Made by a program: the position numbers and the translations under genes. DNA of 64,000 nucleotides from Phocoena phocoena. Its lineage: Eukaryota; Chordata; Mammalia; Artiodactyla; Phocoenidae. The stretch lies in assembly GCF_963924675.1 (NCBI RefSeq), contig NC_089225.1, forward strand, positions 83,611,951 to 83,675,950, read 5' to 3'. This document shows positions 22,036-33,308 of this stretch, in pieces (the first letter of the stretch is position 1; each line of letters starts with the position of its first letter). The notes below the pieces were generated by a model. It did no database searches. It was not told the origin of the DNA and worked only from the letters and a program-made list of their open reading frames with translations.

Positions 22036-23670
22036 GAATGAATTCGTTCCCATTTTGTGATGGCAGCCTGGACGTGGGAGGGTTAACAACACATTCCTAA
22101 ACCAGGTCCCCTCCCATGATGCTTAAAAAGGCACCTGCAGATGCCCGCACAGCCCTGGATGTTGGCTGGCTACTGTGCCGTCTCCGATGCCAGCTGTCAC
22201 CCACTATGGCGGAGGTGGCAAGACAATCACCAGCTTTGGCAGCTTGCACCTTAGATTTGAGAAAGGAGGCGTTGGAGAAGAATTCGTTAATGTACAAGTG
22301 CTCGGGAAAATATAGCCTTGCTCAGTTGGTGCTGTCTGCATTGGTTTTGTCCTAAAATCCCAAGATAAGGACTTGGGTGAAGGTAGTTTATTGGGGACAC
22401 AAACACAGAAGTAGGAGCAAGGGAGCAGGGAGAGGGAGAAAGGAAAAGCCTATATAAAGATGTGTTATCAAGGTTGCTGCTGTCGGCAATGGGGCCCTAT
22501 TTGGCTGGGGACTTCTGAGAAATATCTATCAAATGATGGAGACTACGGCATTTCTCTGCAGGCTCCCATCCCCCCTTGATTAAGAGCAACTCCATGGGCA
22601 TCAACTCCCCTGCAATTTCAATCTGCATAACTTCTCAGATGGCAACCTGAGTGCCACCCACAGCTGTTTCACATGATGGTAATGGGCGTAGCAGTGAACA
22701 AGTGATTCTGATTTGTAATTGCAACCCAGCCACCAAGAAGAAACCTTCTAGGGCAGCATACTTCATACAATAATCAGACATTCAAAACAGGAAATGCAGA
22801 CACTAGATGAAGACACTCTCCCCAGGATGGTGATCGTGGCTTTGCTCAAATCGACAATTTAAGTTGGCGACGCTGATAGCTACAGAGCAGGCCGCCCAGC
22901 ATGTCTTACCACGATGTGCTGATTTCAGTTCTCCCACGAGCCTCTTGACTTCTTTTTCCTCGTGTATCAAGGGCAGTGACAAGTCACAATCGTCCCAGTG
23001 AATAAGGTCAAAAGGAATAAAGAGAGGCTATCTCCTGCCCAAACTTCATATCCTTCACGCGGGGTCTCGTGCTGGTGGATGACAGCTACTGCCAAGACGA
23101 GGGTGAGTGCGGGGCTGAGCTCTCAGAATGACTCAACCTGTAACGTGACCAAGCATCCCCTTGCTCACATCTGTAGCTCTGTTCTTGCCTGTCCCCCATA
23201 ACCTCCCCCACACTCCACTGCCCCCCTCGCTGTCTGATTGCAAAGGCAGAACTATCACACTCCCAGATTTAAAGATCAACCGATGACTCTTCCGGGCGCT
23301 TCCTTTTCAATCTGCGGCTGGGCTGGCCGCCGCGGGTCAGCGTGCTAACTGCCCATCTCAGACAGCCATCTCCCCCCAACCTCCTTAGCCCCCTTCAAAG
23401 AGCAGGTTTGCAACCTGTTTGTATTTGCAAACACTCCTGGGAACCTCTCTCTCACTCTCTCCTGTGCTTCTCATTTGACGAGTATTAAAAAATCACAAAC
23501 CCACGCCTTTCCCTCGGGCGATGAACGTACTTGGGTCTTTCTGCAAGCAAGAAGTTCTGTTCCTTCAGGCCACAACGTTTGATAAAGAAATGAATCCTTG
23601 ATGTTATTACTTCCCTGGGCTGAGATTTTGTTTAATAACTGTATTGTCCGTGATAGATCTGAAGAGGTAG

Positions 23671-23671
23671 G

Positions 23672-23754
<83 letters not shown>

Positions 23755-23758
23755 AGAG
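23671..23758. repeat. Compound microsatellite (TG)n(AG)n
   Basis: An alternating TG run at 23671-23704 passes into an AG run at 23705-23749 with a short AGAGAGAT tail. Long apparent Ser/Leu and Thr/His frames on the minus strand come only from this repeat. Confidence 0.97.
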
Positions 23759-24306
23759 ATGGGGGAGGAGAGTAGGGGAGAAAGGGGAGGATAATTTGAT
23801 TGTGGCCCAGAGATTAGGCAGGCTGGCATTACAAAGCACCTCTTTATCTGGGGCTGGAGTACCAGGGTGACAAATGACTGCTTTCTCCCCCTCCCCACTT
23901 CATCATCTGATTAGGCCCAAGCCAGCCAATCACAGCAGATGATTTGGGAATATTTCCTCTTTGACATTCTGAAGAACAATCCCTTGCTGAGGAAAAATTA
24001 CATTATAAAATAAATGGAAAAGCATCCATCAGCTGGGAAAATGTATTCTACTGGTTAGAGCCAAGTGATGTTTTTATTTAAATGGGACTGTAGGCAGGCA
24101 GGTTTGATTTTTCATTAAGATACCAGAACAGAGCAGAGAAGTATTTACATCTAGGCTGTTACCTTTCCAAATGGAAGTTTTATACAGCAAGGTGGGCCAG
24201 TAGATAGTTATCAGTGAGGCAGGCACCACATGGTGGCCAGTAAATTACTTGTCCAATTTGGTGTGATTTGGATTAAAGTACAAAAGTAATTTCATTGCCA
24301 GCAGAT

Positions 24307-24330
24307 TCTCTCTCTCTCTCTCTGTCTCTG

Positions 24331-24374
<44 letters not shown>
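24307..24374. repeat. Compound microsatellite (TC)n(AC)n
   Basis: A TC run with two TG interruptions at 24307-24344, followed directly by an AC run to 24374. It has the same unit order as the reverse complement of the repeat at 23671. Confidence 0.97.
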
Positions 24375-24376
<2 letters not shown>

Positions 24377-25518
24377 TCCTCAAATGAAAGAATGGTCAAA
24401 TTGCAATTGCGGAAGAGGTAATCTTTTCCCTTTTGAAATGCGCCTCACCCAGGGTTGTAGTGACTGGCTGGCAAGCCTCCTCTCATTCCAGAGAGAAAGC
24501 AGACCTGGCTTGTAAACCCTCACAGGGCTAGAATCTACCAAGACGGGATAGGCCCTGCCATGACCCACACTTGCTCAATGAGGTCTTGACATATTTATCA
24601 GCCCATCCTTCCCCTTCCCCCCGCTTCTCATGGCATAACCTTCTCCCCTCTTCCTGTCCCCCAAAATAAAGCAATAGATGTGTTTATATGACTCATAGGT
24701 CCATGAACTCAATCCAGCGGGTAAATAACTCACTGGATGAATGAGATATGTCATTTCCAGGCTATAAAAATAATTCACTGTCTCACCTTTTCCTAATGGG
24801 TCTCATGGCCTGGAGTTTTCACGTCTGCCCACTGCAGCTGCAGCCGCATAGCCTCTGCAAAGTCCCTTCAGCTCCGCTGGTACCTGTGGTAAAAGAGGAA
24901 GGGCTTGAACTGCTCTGAATGGCACTTGAAACTTCCACGACTGAATGTGTGTATTATTAACCTGAACTGGTTCTGGGCAAAATCCTGAGGAAAGCTAAAT
25001 TGATTATCAATTGCTTTTCCCTCTGTCTTTCTCACCTTCCATTCTGCCACCTCCTTGCCCCCAATCCCAGGCTCACCACTGAGCACATACACCCACAAAC
25101 TCACACCAGCAAAATCCCAGTTCACCGCCCGGTTCAAATCACCCGATATCACTTTCATAAAATGATGCCTTTTATTACCTCACTGAGGTCTGCCCACCTT
25201 CCTAGGACAACACAAAAAGCCAGACCACTAGATTCCTTTTGCCCACCAAAAGTCAACTCAATCACGTCTTTTGTTGTATCTGCCTTCCAACTCCCAGACC
25301 AGGAAAGACTCTGTCTCCAGCTACCTGAAATCCGTCCAGACTCTACCTCTGATATTCTAGTTTGGGGAAGTTTTCCCCCTCAGCACCTACCTGTAATATT
25401 TCTTCACTCCTCAATTTTTCAGACAAGTAAGTGTTTTACTATTTTTGCATCTGCTTATTTTTTCCAGCCAGGTTCTAATCTCCACTAAAGGCAAGACCCA
25501 TATCTGCAATTATACTGA

Positions 25519-25576
25519 ACACACACAGACACACACACACACACACACACACACTCTCTCTCTCTCTCTCTCTCTC
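25519..25576. repeat. Compound microsatellite (AC)n(TC)n
   Basis: An AC run at 25519-25553, interrupted once by AG, followed by a TC run to 25576. The unit order is the opposite of the 24307 repeat. Confidence 0.97.
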
Positions 25577-26258
25577 CAGCCAAAAATATGTCATTGCACA
25601 GAGTTGGTGTTTTGTAAATTTTTGTTAATACATCTTAGCAATTTCAAGTCCTCTGAGAGCCCCTGGAAGAAGATATTTGGAGGCAGACAAGAGTTTGAAA
25701 TCAGACCAAAAAAAAGGGGGGGGCATTAACATTTGGCAAGTTTTGTAACCATTCTGGTGCTTGGTATTCTTGCATGTTAAACGGTGATAATAAGGCCTAG
25801 TGTTGGGTGAGTGTCAGCATTAATAGGATGGGGTGTGTAAGGGGCAGGCAGATTGGCTGGCACTTGGTCAGCCCTCAATAAAATAGGACAAGTAGAAGTC
25901 CCAGTGCTTTGACTTCTTTGTCCTCATGGGTCAGCCTCGCCACCGACCCAGGACTTAGTTCAATGATTACTAGGTGGGCCGTTGTCTCTGGCTCACTTCA
26001 TTGCCCATGCCTCCCAACACTGCCCACTTTCAGCATGGCTATCTGCCCATGTTCTCCCATATCCCCACTCTTCCTTTCCTCCCTTCCTAATTTTGCCTTT
26101 GAAAAGCAGTCACACCAGCGCGGTTCCTTCTTTCTAGGACACACAGGAAAAATTAACTATTTGAAAACCCTTCGTTCTTGACAACAGTCCAAAGGGTATC
26201 AAACAAGCTAGGGGTTGGGGGTGGGGGGCAGCCACTACAACACCTGTGCCTGGTAACC

Positions 26259-26293
26259 GTCTCCCTAGCAACAGAGTTCCCGTTGGCCAATGG
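26259..26293. promoter_or_regulatory. RFX X-box-like site with nearby CCAAT box
   Basis: GTCTCCCTAGCAAC at 26259-26272 fits the X-box pattern GTNRCC-N2-RGYAAC except for one base. TTGGCCAATGG at 26283-26293 carries CCAAT. The short spacing recalls X/Y-type promoter modules. No TATA box, CpG island or transcript evidence is visible, so function is inference. Confidence 0.3.
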
Positions 26294-26441
26294 ACGTTCC
26301 TTTTGAAGCACTAACAGAGTTTTTGTTTCCAAAGCATGTCTGCTTCTCCCACTCTGATTAATCAACATCAGCTCTTTTAGTGTGTGTTTAAGTGAAATTA
26401 ATAGATTATTGCTCAACCACAGTTGAATGGCAGAGGGTTTT

Positions 26442-26666
26442 TTTTTTTTTTTTTTTAACATCTTTATTGGGGTATAATTGCTTTACAATGGTGTGTTAGT
26501 TTCTGCTTTACAACAAAGTGAATCAGCTATACATATACATATGTTCCCATATGTCTTCCCTCTTGCGTCTCCCTCCCTCCCACTCTCCCCATCCCACCCT
26601 TCCAGGCTGTCACAAAGCACCGAGCTAATATCCCTGTGCCTTGCGGCTGCTTCCCCCCAGCTATCT
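26442..26666 (-). mobile_element. Young L1 3' end, antisense, with intact TSD
   Basis: Poly-T, then AACATCTTTATTGGGGTATA, continuing to 'cttccccccagctatct'. The 15 bp duplication ATGGCAGAGGGTTTT at 26427-26441 and 26667-26681 is perfect, so the insertion is recent. Only ~225 bases of L1 3' end are present. Confidence 0.95.
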
Positions 26667-26804
26667 ATGGCAGAGGGTTTTGGTGACTCTCAGCAGAACA
26701 AAAATGTCTGCCGATGGATTTTGTTGAAAAGGAAAAACTTAACCTCTCTTTCTCTTGCTGCCTGGATTCTTGTAAACAATTATACTTAGAACAATGATCT
26801 TTTG

Positions 26805-27007
26805 TTTCTTTTTTTTTTGAATTTTATTTTATTTATTTTTATACAGCAGGTTCTTATTAGTTATACATTTTATACACATCAGTGTATACATGTCAATCCC
26901 AATCTCCCAATTCTTCCCACCACCATCCCCCCGGCTACTTTCCCCCCTTGGTGTTCATACGTTTGTTCTCTACATCTGTGTCTCTATTTCTGCCCTGCAA
27001 ACCGGAG
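26805..27007 (-). mobile_element. Young L1 3' end, antisense, second subfamily
   Basis: T-rich start, then ATACAGCAGGTTCTTATTAG and CACATCAGTGTATACATGTC, an L1 3' tail different from the neighbour at 26442. TSD GAACAATGAT(C/G)TTTTG at 26789-26804 and 27008-27023 has one mismatch. Confidence 0.9.
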
Positions 27008-27023
27008 GAACAATGATGTTTTG

Positions 27024-28106
27024 AATCATGAACCATTCCCCCTACCTCACCAAGACTTTGGGGATGGTTGATGCTTTTCAGCTTTTTCTTCTGCTTCAAA
27101 CACTTAAATCCCTACAAATACAGTCCATCCTTGGGTCACAAGAGCAGCACATCACAGTGTCCAAAGTCATCTCCCAGTGATTCTTAGAACTCTTTTTGAG
27201 ATTCTGACAAATGTTTTGGACTGTGCGTTTTGTCTTCTGGCAGGAAAGGTTAAAATGTGTTTTCGAAGATACATTTTTCAGGTAATTTTATTTTCTCTCT
27301 CTCTCCTTTGGAAACATTGTCTCAGCCTCTTAAAGTTCTTACAATTCTATGACACCTGGAATTTGTCTGTTCCTTCCCTTCCCCCTTTTGTATCAGGACC
27401 AGAATTCTTGATTTGCCCTAACATAGCTAAAGGTCCTCATCTACATTTGATGAAGATATTTAAAACAAACAGAGGGACTCCATTAAAATGTGTCTGGCTG
27501 ACTTTCTCCTCTAAATCTCTAAAAACTTTTGGAAAGGTAAAATAAGAAAATGGAACCAGTTCTGCCATGTATTCAGTTCTAAATACTTAAATGATAATTC
27601 TTGACTTTTAAGTCAAAATGGTTATTCACTGCCTGGCAAGGAAGAATACAAAGGAAGCCACGTGCTTGATTTCATGTTATTCACATGTGCTGGAAATACA
27701 TTTGTTTTTGTCTTGCACACACACTCATTTTAAAGATGATTCACAGAATGGATTGACACTGAATTTTTTTCTAGGGTTTAGGAAGGATACTAAATTGGTG
27801 GCAGCTAGGTGAACAAGCAGGTCTTTCATGGAGTTCCAAAAGTCACCACAAGGTGGCACACCAGCACAATAGAGAAAAGGAATTACATCCCAGGGGGCCA
27901 ACTCCTGCCTCTGTTAATGGCTTGATTTTCCACTTACAAGCAAGAAAATGCCATGGAAACTTTTGTTTTCCTCTTGGAGTGAAAGAGGAGGGAAAGGGAT
28001 GGGGGAGGCACCAAGCCCCCTTCCACTGTGTGCTGTGCGTTGCCCCATAGCCACATCTGGACATTATAAATCATGCATTGTTGGAGTCGAGTGTTTTCTG
28101 ACTTTA
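27024..28106. other. Unique stretch, no gene seen
   Basis: No repeat or exon recognised. The open frame at 27177-27545 has no recognisable domain. Confidence 0.4.
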
Positions 28107-28122
28107 GCGACAGACCCATTCT

Positions 28123-28443
28123 TTTTTTTTTTTTTTTTAAATTTTTTTTTTTTAATTTTTTTTTTAAATTAATTTATTTTTGGCTGTGTTGGGTCTTCGT
28201 TTCTGTGTGAGGGCTTTCTCTAGTTGTGGCAAGCGGGGGCCACTCTTCATCACGGTGCGCGGGCCTCTCACTATCGCGGCCTCTCTTGCTGCAGAGCACA
28301 GGCTCCAGACGCGCAGGCTCAGTAGTTGTGGCTCACGGGCCCAGTTGCTCCGCAGCATGTGGGATCTTCCCAGACCAGGGCTCGAACCCGTGTCCCCTAC
28401 ATTGGCAGGCAGATTCTCAACCACTGCGCCACCAGGGAAGCCC
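28123..28443 (-). repeat. CHR-type SINE, long form, antisense
   Basis: A ~300 bp version with an extra stretch after the tail: GGCTGTGTTGGGTCTTCGTT, then 'ctctagttgtggcaagcggg', joined to the usual GTGCGCGGGCCTCTCACT body. A perfect 16 bp TSD GCGACAGACCCATTCT lies at 28107-28122 and 28444-28459. The tail is a long, T-rich, poorly ordered tract. Confidence 0.95.
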
Positions 28444-28459
28444 GCGACAGACCCATTCT

Positions 28460-29766
28460 AAGCAGAAAAGAACCAGTATGTCCTGTTCAGCTTAAAAACA
28501 ACTAAAATCACAAGAGAAGAAAGAAAATCATTTTCACAGAGGCGAAAACCTCAGTGGAGTTTACTTGGACAGCAGTACTGGGCAAGTAACTTGAGAACAT
28601 AACAGGTTGCTGGTTCCAGATGCCAATGAATCCTTACCTGTAACTCTTCTGCTTCTAATACAGAGATGTAAAACTGCATCAGAGTTTTACCTCAAAGCTT
28701 CATCTCTGCTCACAGCCCCTCACAGTGACACCCTGCCCCCAAAGTAATTCCCTTTCACTATTATGGCTTTTGAATCTGGGCAATTGCTTGACATTCCACA
28801 GAACCTGCTTAGAAAATGTGCAACATTGCTGCCTTTCTGAATGAGATCACTTCTGGGCATTCCAGCGGCCGTGTTCTAGCTCAGCTGAGTCTGATGCCTC
28901 AATCTGTCCACCTCCTGCATTCCCAAGCTTGTGGGTTGCCATACAAAGTACCTTTAGACCACGTGCACTAGGATCTGTCTAATCTCATTAGATTTCTCAT
29001 TTTCAGCATAATACTGTCATGGCGCTGTGCACCAGTGCCCCAGATTAGTGGCTTGTCAGAACGGTGCCCCACTAATGAGCTAATCCAAATAACGCTCAAA
29101 TCCCAAATCAGATTTAAGACGATCCAGTCTGAGTAGAATTAGGGAGTGAGGAATACTGGCTGAAAGAACAAGCTTGCCTTTTCTTTGTTTTGCCTTAAAA
29201 GAATATAGGTGGAGTGCTGTCAGACTCCAGAGTTGTTTTCTTTGCATGACGTTAACCTCCATTACACAATTGGGAATAATAAACAGAAAGGAGTACATCT
29301 GTATGGATTGGTATAAAATTTACCTTAGAGGATTAGAAAACACACATCCACACACATATGCAAGGTTAATATATTCAGCAGATCCGTGTCCTTCACAGCT
29401 TCTAGTTTTCCTCACTTTCCTGTGAGACTGGCCTGAAGACCTTGCAGATTTTAAATCTGATGTATTTCAATGGTGATCTTAGGATGTAGGGTTGGGTCAA
29501 AAAATTTTTTCTTAAAGCTTATTTGTTTCCTTATTTTCCCTCAGGGTAAAACTGGGCTCCAGAAATTCCAAAATGTATAATAGCAAAGTTAAGGTCAGGC
29601 CCTTAACAAAGGAGCTAGGCAAACAGAATGCAGTGAGAATCATTGTGGTTTCAGGTGTTCTTGAAAAATGAAGCCTTGGCTTAAAAACGGATGCTTAAAA
29701 CGGTTTCTTATTTCTGTACTTTTCCAGTCTTTCTGAGAATGAAAGAAATTATTTTCTGCTGGCCAC
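28460..29766. other. Unique stretch with homeodomain-type motifs
   Basis: No repeat recognised. 28900-29110 is rich in TAAT/ATTA words (listed separately). Nothing supports an exon. Confidence 0.4.
28978..29085. promoter_or_regulatory. TAAT motif cluster with a palindromic P3-type site
   Basis: TCTAATCTCATTAGA at 28978-28992 is a perfect palindrome around CTC and contains TAATNNNATTA, the P3 site bound by paired-class homeodomain dimers. AGATTAGTGG follows near 29042, and CTAATGAGCTAATCC lies near 29072. Regulatory function is inferred. Confidence 0.35.
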
Positions 29767-29777
29767 AGGGCAGTTTT

Positions 29778-29993
29778 TGTTTTTGTTTTTGTTCTGTTTT
29801 TGCAGTACGCGGGTCTCTCACTGTTGTGGCCTCCCCCGTTGTGGAGCACAGGCTCCGGACGCGCAGGCTCAGCGGCCATGGCTCACGGGCACAGCTGCTC
29901 GGTGGGATGTGGGATCTTCCCGGACAGGGGCACGAACCCGTGCCCCCTGCATCGGCAGGCGGACTCTCAGCCACTGCGCCACCAGGGAAGCCC
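29778..29993 (-). repeat. Young CHR-type SINE, antisense, with acceptor-like CAG
   Basis: An antisense full-length copy. TSD AGGGCAG(T/C)TTTT at about 29767-29777 and 29994-30004. Like the copy at 3650, a change at the tail junction turns the boundary into TTTTTGCAG|TACGCGGG. Confidence 0.95.
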
Positions 29994-30004
29994 AGGGCAG
30001 CTTT

Positions 30005-30770
30005 TATGGTGGTCAACCAGCAGGAGGATGAGCCATCTTGCATTCTCCTCTAAGGCACAGTAACCCACGTGCCACCGTGCTGCTGGATGAAGCCCAAAGG
30101 ATGCAGCTGGACTTTCAAGTTCAGCAACACAAGGCCATTTACTATTATGTTTTGATACACAAACCCAGTCAATCTGATATAGGAATGGTACCCTCAGAAT
30201 CTAACTATGGACCATTCTGTACTTTGATATTGATCTTCAGCTCAGTGCTTTCTAATCAGTGTATAGAAGTCCAGCCCTCAGTCTTCCTCAGAAATGCTTT
30301 AATTTTTTAATGAAGCCCCAATGAAGCGCTTCAGATTTCATTGTTTCTCTTTGTGTTTCGCACTTTGGTTTCACACTGTGTGTTTAGTTTTATAATCACT
30401 AGCCTTTTTAGGCGGTAAGCTACCGAAAGGAAGTCTGGTTTCAGAGTTTTGTGCTTTAAGGAGTCATATTGTTTTGTAACTGAGGAGAGCTCGCCTTCAC
30501 TGACCTCAAACTTGACCATGTCACACAGTCACCAATACTGAACTACTGCCTGGAACTCAGGGTCCCTGTGGAGTGCCTATGCACGAGACGACACCTGCTT
30601 CACTGCCTTTTCTTTCCTCTATTGTCACATCCTGAAACATATAGAATTCCGCTTGTTCCTGTACCTTAGGCCAAGAGCCACTTCCTCCCTCTTCGGCAGG
30701 ATTGATCGGTCAAGGAGATCTGATTTTAATTATTTCCCTATTGGATAACAGAGGGGAAGACGACCAAGAG
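30005..30770. other. Unique stretch, no gene seen
   Basis: No repeat or exon recognised. The overlapping short open frames look like chance. Confidence 0.4.
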
Positions 30771-30774
30771 AAAT

Positions 30775-31278
30775 GAAAACGTATCTCCGCAAAGACTTGT
30801 ACCTGAATGTTCAGAGCAGCTTTATTCATTACAACCCTAAACTGGACGTAGCCTAAATATCCATCCACCTGCGAACGGGTAAACACAGTGTGATATATTC
30901 CCACAGTGAGACACCACCCAGCAATCCAAAGGAACAGATTGCTGAAGAATTCAACAGTATAGAAGAATCTGAAAGAGGCCAGACTCAAAAGGCTACATAC
31001 TATATGGTTACACTTATGTAAAAGACTAGAAAAGGCAAAATCATAATAACTGAAATCAGATCGTTGGTTGTCTGGGGGTGGGAGTGAGGGGTGTGGAAGG
31101 ACACTGGCTGCAAAGGGGCAAGAGGGAACCCTTTTGGGTAGATGGAAACATTCTGAACGTTATTGTAGCGATAATTACACAAAGGTATACATTTGTCAAA
31201 ACTCGCCCAATTGTACACTTAGAATAGGTAAATTCTATTGCATATAGATTACACTTCAATTACAACACATTTTTTAAA
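30775..31278 (+). repeat. Older L1 3' fragment, sense
   Basis: The order of segments, 'gaatgttcagagcagcttta', 'gggtagatggaaacattctg' and 'actcgcccaattgtacactt', matches the 3' end of an older mammalian L1 (L1M type). It ends in a degenerate A-rich tail. The ORF2 tail is broken. Confidence 0.8.
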
Positions 31279-32318
31279 AATCCTTTTCGGATGGGTACGT
31301 TTTCATAATTTATAAAACAGCCATAAAGGGCAAACACCACGGCCAGAGTGAGCCGTCTTGCACGTGTCACCTATAGCACGTGAGCTTTCTTGCTGCAGTT
31401 GGATTTGCAGGAAATCAGGACATACTGTGATGACAAAGCAAGCTGGTATCAGTTCATAACACCACTATATCTTGTCACACCTCCAGAGCCTTCGTTAAGT
31501 TTCCTTATCCAATGCATAAGGAATGTGAACCTACTCAGATTAACTTAGTAGAAGTCGACTGTCAACTACCTAGTTTCTTCGATGAACTGCATCCAAGGCA
31601 ACCTCCTCCCCCTGCCCTACCTGCACACCGACCACTGTAGCAACCACGGTCCGCCCCGCCGCCCCCCCACCCCGGCCTATCCCAGGAGCAGAGAGCAAAC
31701 TGATGATCATATTCCTTTGTGAATCGTGACCCAAGCCCATCGCCTCGCCCCTGGAAGGAAGCAGCCCTGCCAATCCTCCAAAACAGCCAGGAGAGAAATG
31801 AGAGGCCTGCTAGGGCCTAGCTGCTTCCCTGCTGACTCTAATTACCCAGCCGGGAATTTTACAATCCCTCCTTCTCGCCCGCCCCACATTGTAACCATGA
31901 CCCCGCGCTCTGCAGACTTCGGCTGGGTCTTTCTTTTGTGTGCCCGCTGCTGCCGAGTGGATTGGGCCTCTAATGAGCTTTGACACTAATGGAACTGTGA
32001 GACAGTGTGATTATGGACTCTCCCCCCATGCAGCACAGACCTGGCAGGAAATGACCCGAGACTCCGCACCCTTCCAGCCCCCAGTGAATTCTGCTGAAAC
32101 CATCTTCAGCCGCCAGCTGGAGCTCTACCCCTCACCCCTCTCTCAGTCCAGTTTCCTCTTCCCTCCATCATCCTGCAGGTGGCTGAAAATAAGATTTTAT
32201 GGCCTGACGCATGGTGGGTTTGTTGACAGCATTGGAGATCTTCTCTAATGGGGGGGGGAGCGTAGAGCATGGAGGTAAGATTGGAAATGGGAAGTGGGGC
32301 TCATAAAAACAAAGAGTT
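31279..32318. other. Unique, partly GC-rich stretch, candidate regulatory DNA
   Basis: No repeat recognised. 31560-32260 is GC-richer than its surroundings and contains CTCTAATTACC near 31836, TCTAATGAGC near 31969 and ACTAATGG near 31985. The short overlapping open frames have no recognisable domain. Confidence 0.4.
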
Positions 32319-32334
32319 TCCCCACTTGCTTTTT

Positions 32335-32533
32335 TTTTTTAATACGCGGGCCTACTCACTGTTGTGGCCCCTCCCATTGCGGAGCACAGGCTCTGGACGC
32401 GCAGGCTCAGCAGTCATAGGCTTACGGGCCCAGCCTCTCGACGGAATGTGGGACCTACTCGGATCAGGGCACGAGCCCATGTCCCCTAGTATCGGCAAGC
32501 AGACTCTCAACCACTGCGCCACCAGGGAAGCCC
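32335..32533 (-). repeat. CHR-type SINE, antisense, somewhat diverged
   Basis: A full-length antisense copy with several small indels (for example GGGCCTACTCACTG and CCCCTAGTATCGG). A 15 bp TSD TCCCCACTTGCTTTT lies at about 32319-32334 and 32534-32548. It lies between two motif-rich unique blocks. Confidence 0.95.
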
Positions 32534-32548
32534 TCCCCACTTGCTTTT

Positions 32549-33300
32549 AAAAAGCCTTCTGAGGGGGAAGTTACGGCTGCTTTCTATTAGATGCTTAACA
32601 ATGTGTGTAAGTGGAGGTGATTTAAGAAAAAAACAACATGTGCTTCTGTAATTTCCATGTTGCGAGCGGTCCAGGTGTGAGGGACTGGGGATAACTATTG
32701 AGCTGTGAGCTAATTATAGGGAGAAACAGCTGTTGTCCTCTAATGAGGAGACAGAGCCGCAGATTCTGCTCGGCGAGGAAGCCAGAGGAAGCCTGTTGCA
32801 GGGCTGCTTGTAGATCACCTCTTCGTCACAAAATACTCCCCGCCACACACTTGGTCACTGGCCCATTCTCACATCCACTCCAGCAGGTGATAAGTAATTT
32901 TCGCCTGACTGTGTTTGGAGAGAGGAATATGTCCCCATTTTATTAACCTCTATGCTCCTTTTATTTTTATTCCCCAGAAGTGTACCGCTCCTGACCCTGG
33001 CTGTGTATTACCGGGAGGGGTGCCCCTTTTGAGTTCTTTCCATTCATTCCCATTATTCTACGTTTCCAGAACACTCAGTCCCAAAACTGTCAACTATTTA
33101 TCATGTGATGTAGAAGACTACCTAGACCACATTTTCTGTTTCTTGGTGCTGCATTTTTCTCCCCAAGTCCTGTTAATGTGACCAAACATCTCTTCAAGGT
33201 CACAGCAAGTAGAGCTTGGAGGATCTGCTGACAAGTAGAAATGCTACTTCCCACTTAGATTTCATCCCAAAGACATAGGGGAAGTGTTCGTTTAAAAATG
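32549..33300. other. Unique stretch with T-box, E-box and TAAT words
   Basis: Motifs in 32640-32830 include a perfect T-box half site AGGTGTGA at 32673-32680, GCTAATTATAGGG near 32708, the palindromic E-box AACAGCTGTT near 32726 and CTCTAATGAGG near 32738. No gene recognised. Confidence 0.4.
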
Positions 33301-33308
33301 TTATTTTT

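Larger units (their letters stand above)
22036..26426. other. Longest block without interspersed repeats
   Basis: Apart from three compound dinucleotide repeats, no SINE, LINE or LTR was recognised in about 4.4 kb, unusual for this window. A short GC-rich patch with CpGs lies at 23295-23345. The segment 23905-24200 has the unbroken, AT-rich look of conserved non-coding DNA. No exon could be supported. The open frame at 25000-25488 has no recognisable domain. Confidence 0.45.

Noticed and set aside
23471..23898. Frames with long Ser-Leu and Thr-His runs
   Set aside because: They are produced by the (TG)n(AG)n microsatellite.
25000..25488. A 162-codon plus-strand frame
   Set aside because: No domain, no clear splice sites, an opposing frame overlaps, and its end runs towards a microsatellite. 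Likely chance.
23671..25576. A CRISPR-like or satellite array
   Set aside because: The repeats are simple dinucleotide runs, with no spacer structure.
30775..31278. A processed pseudogene, because of the A-rich end
   Set aside because: The text matches an older L1 3' end instead.
31620..31690. A CpG island
   Set aside because: The patch is C-rich but too short and has too few CpGs. Other CpG-dense places coincide with SINEs.
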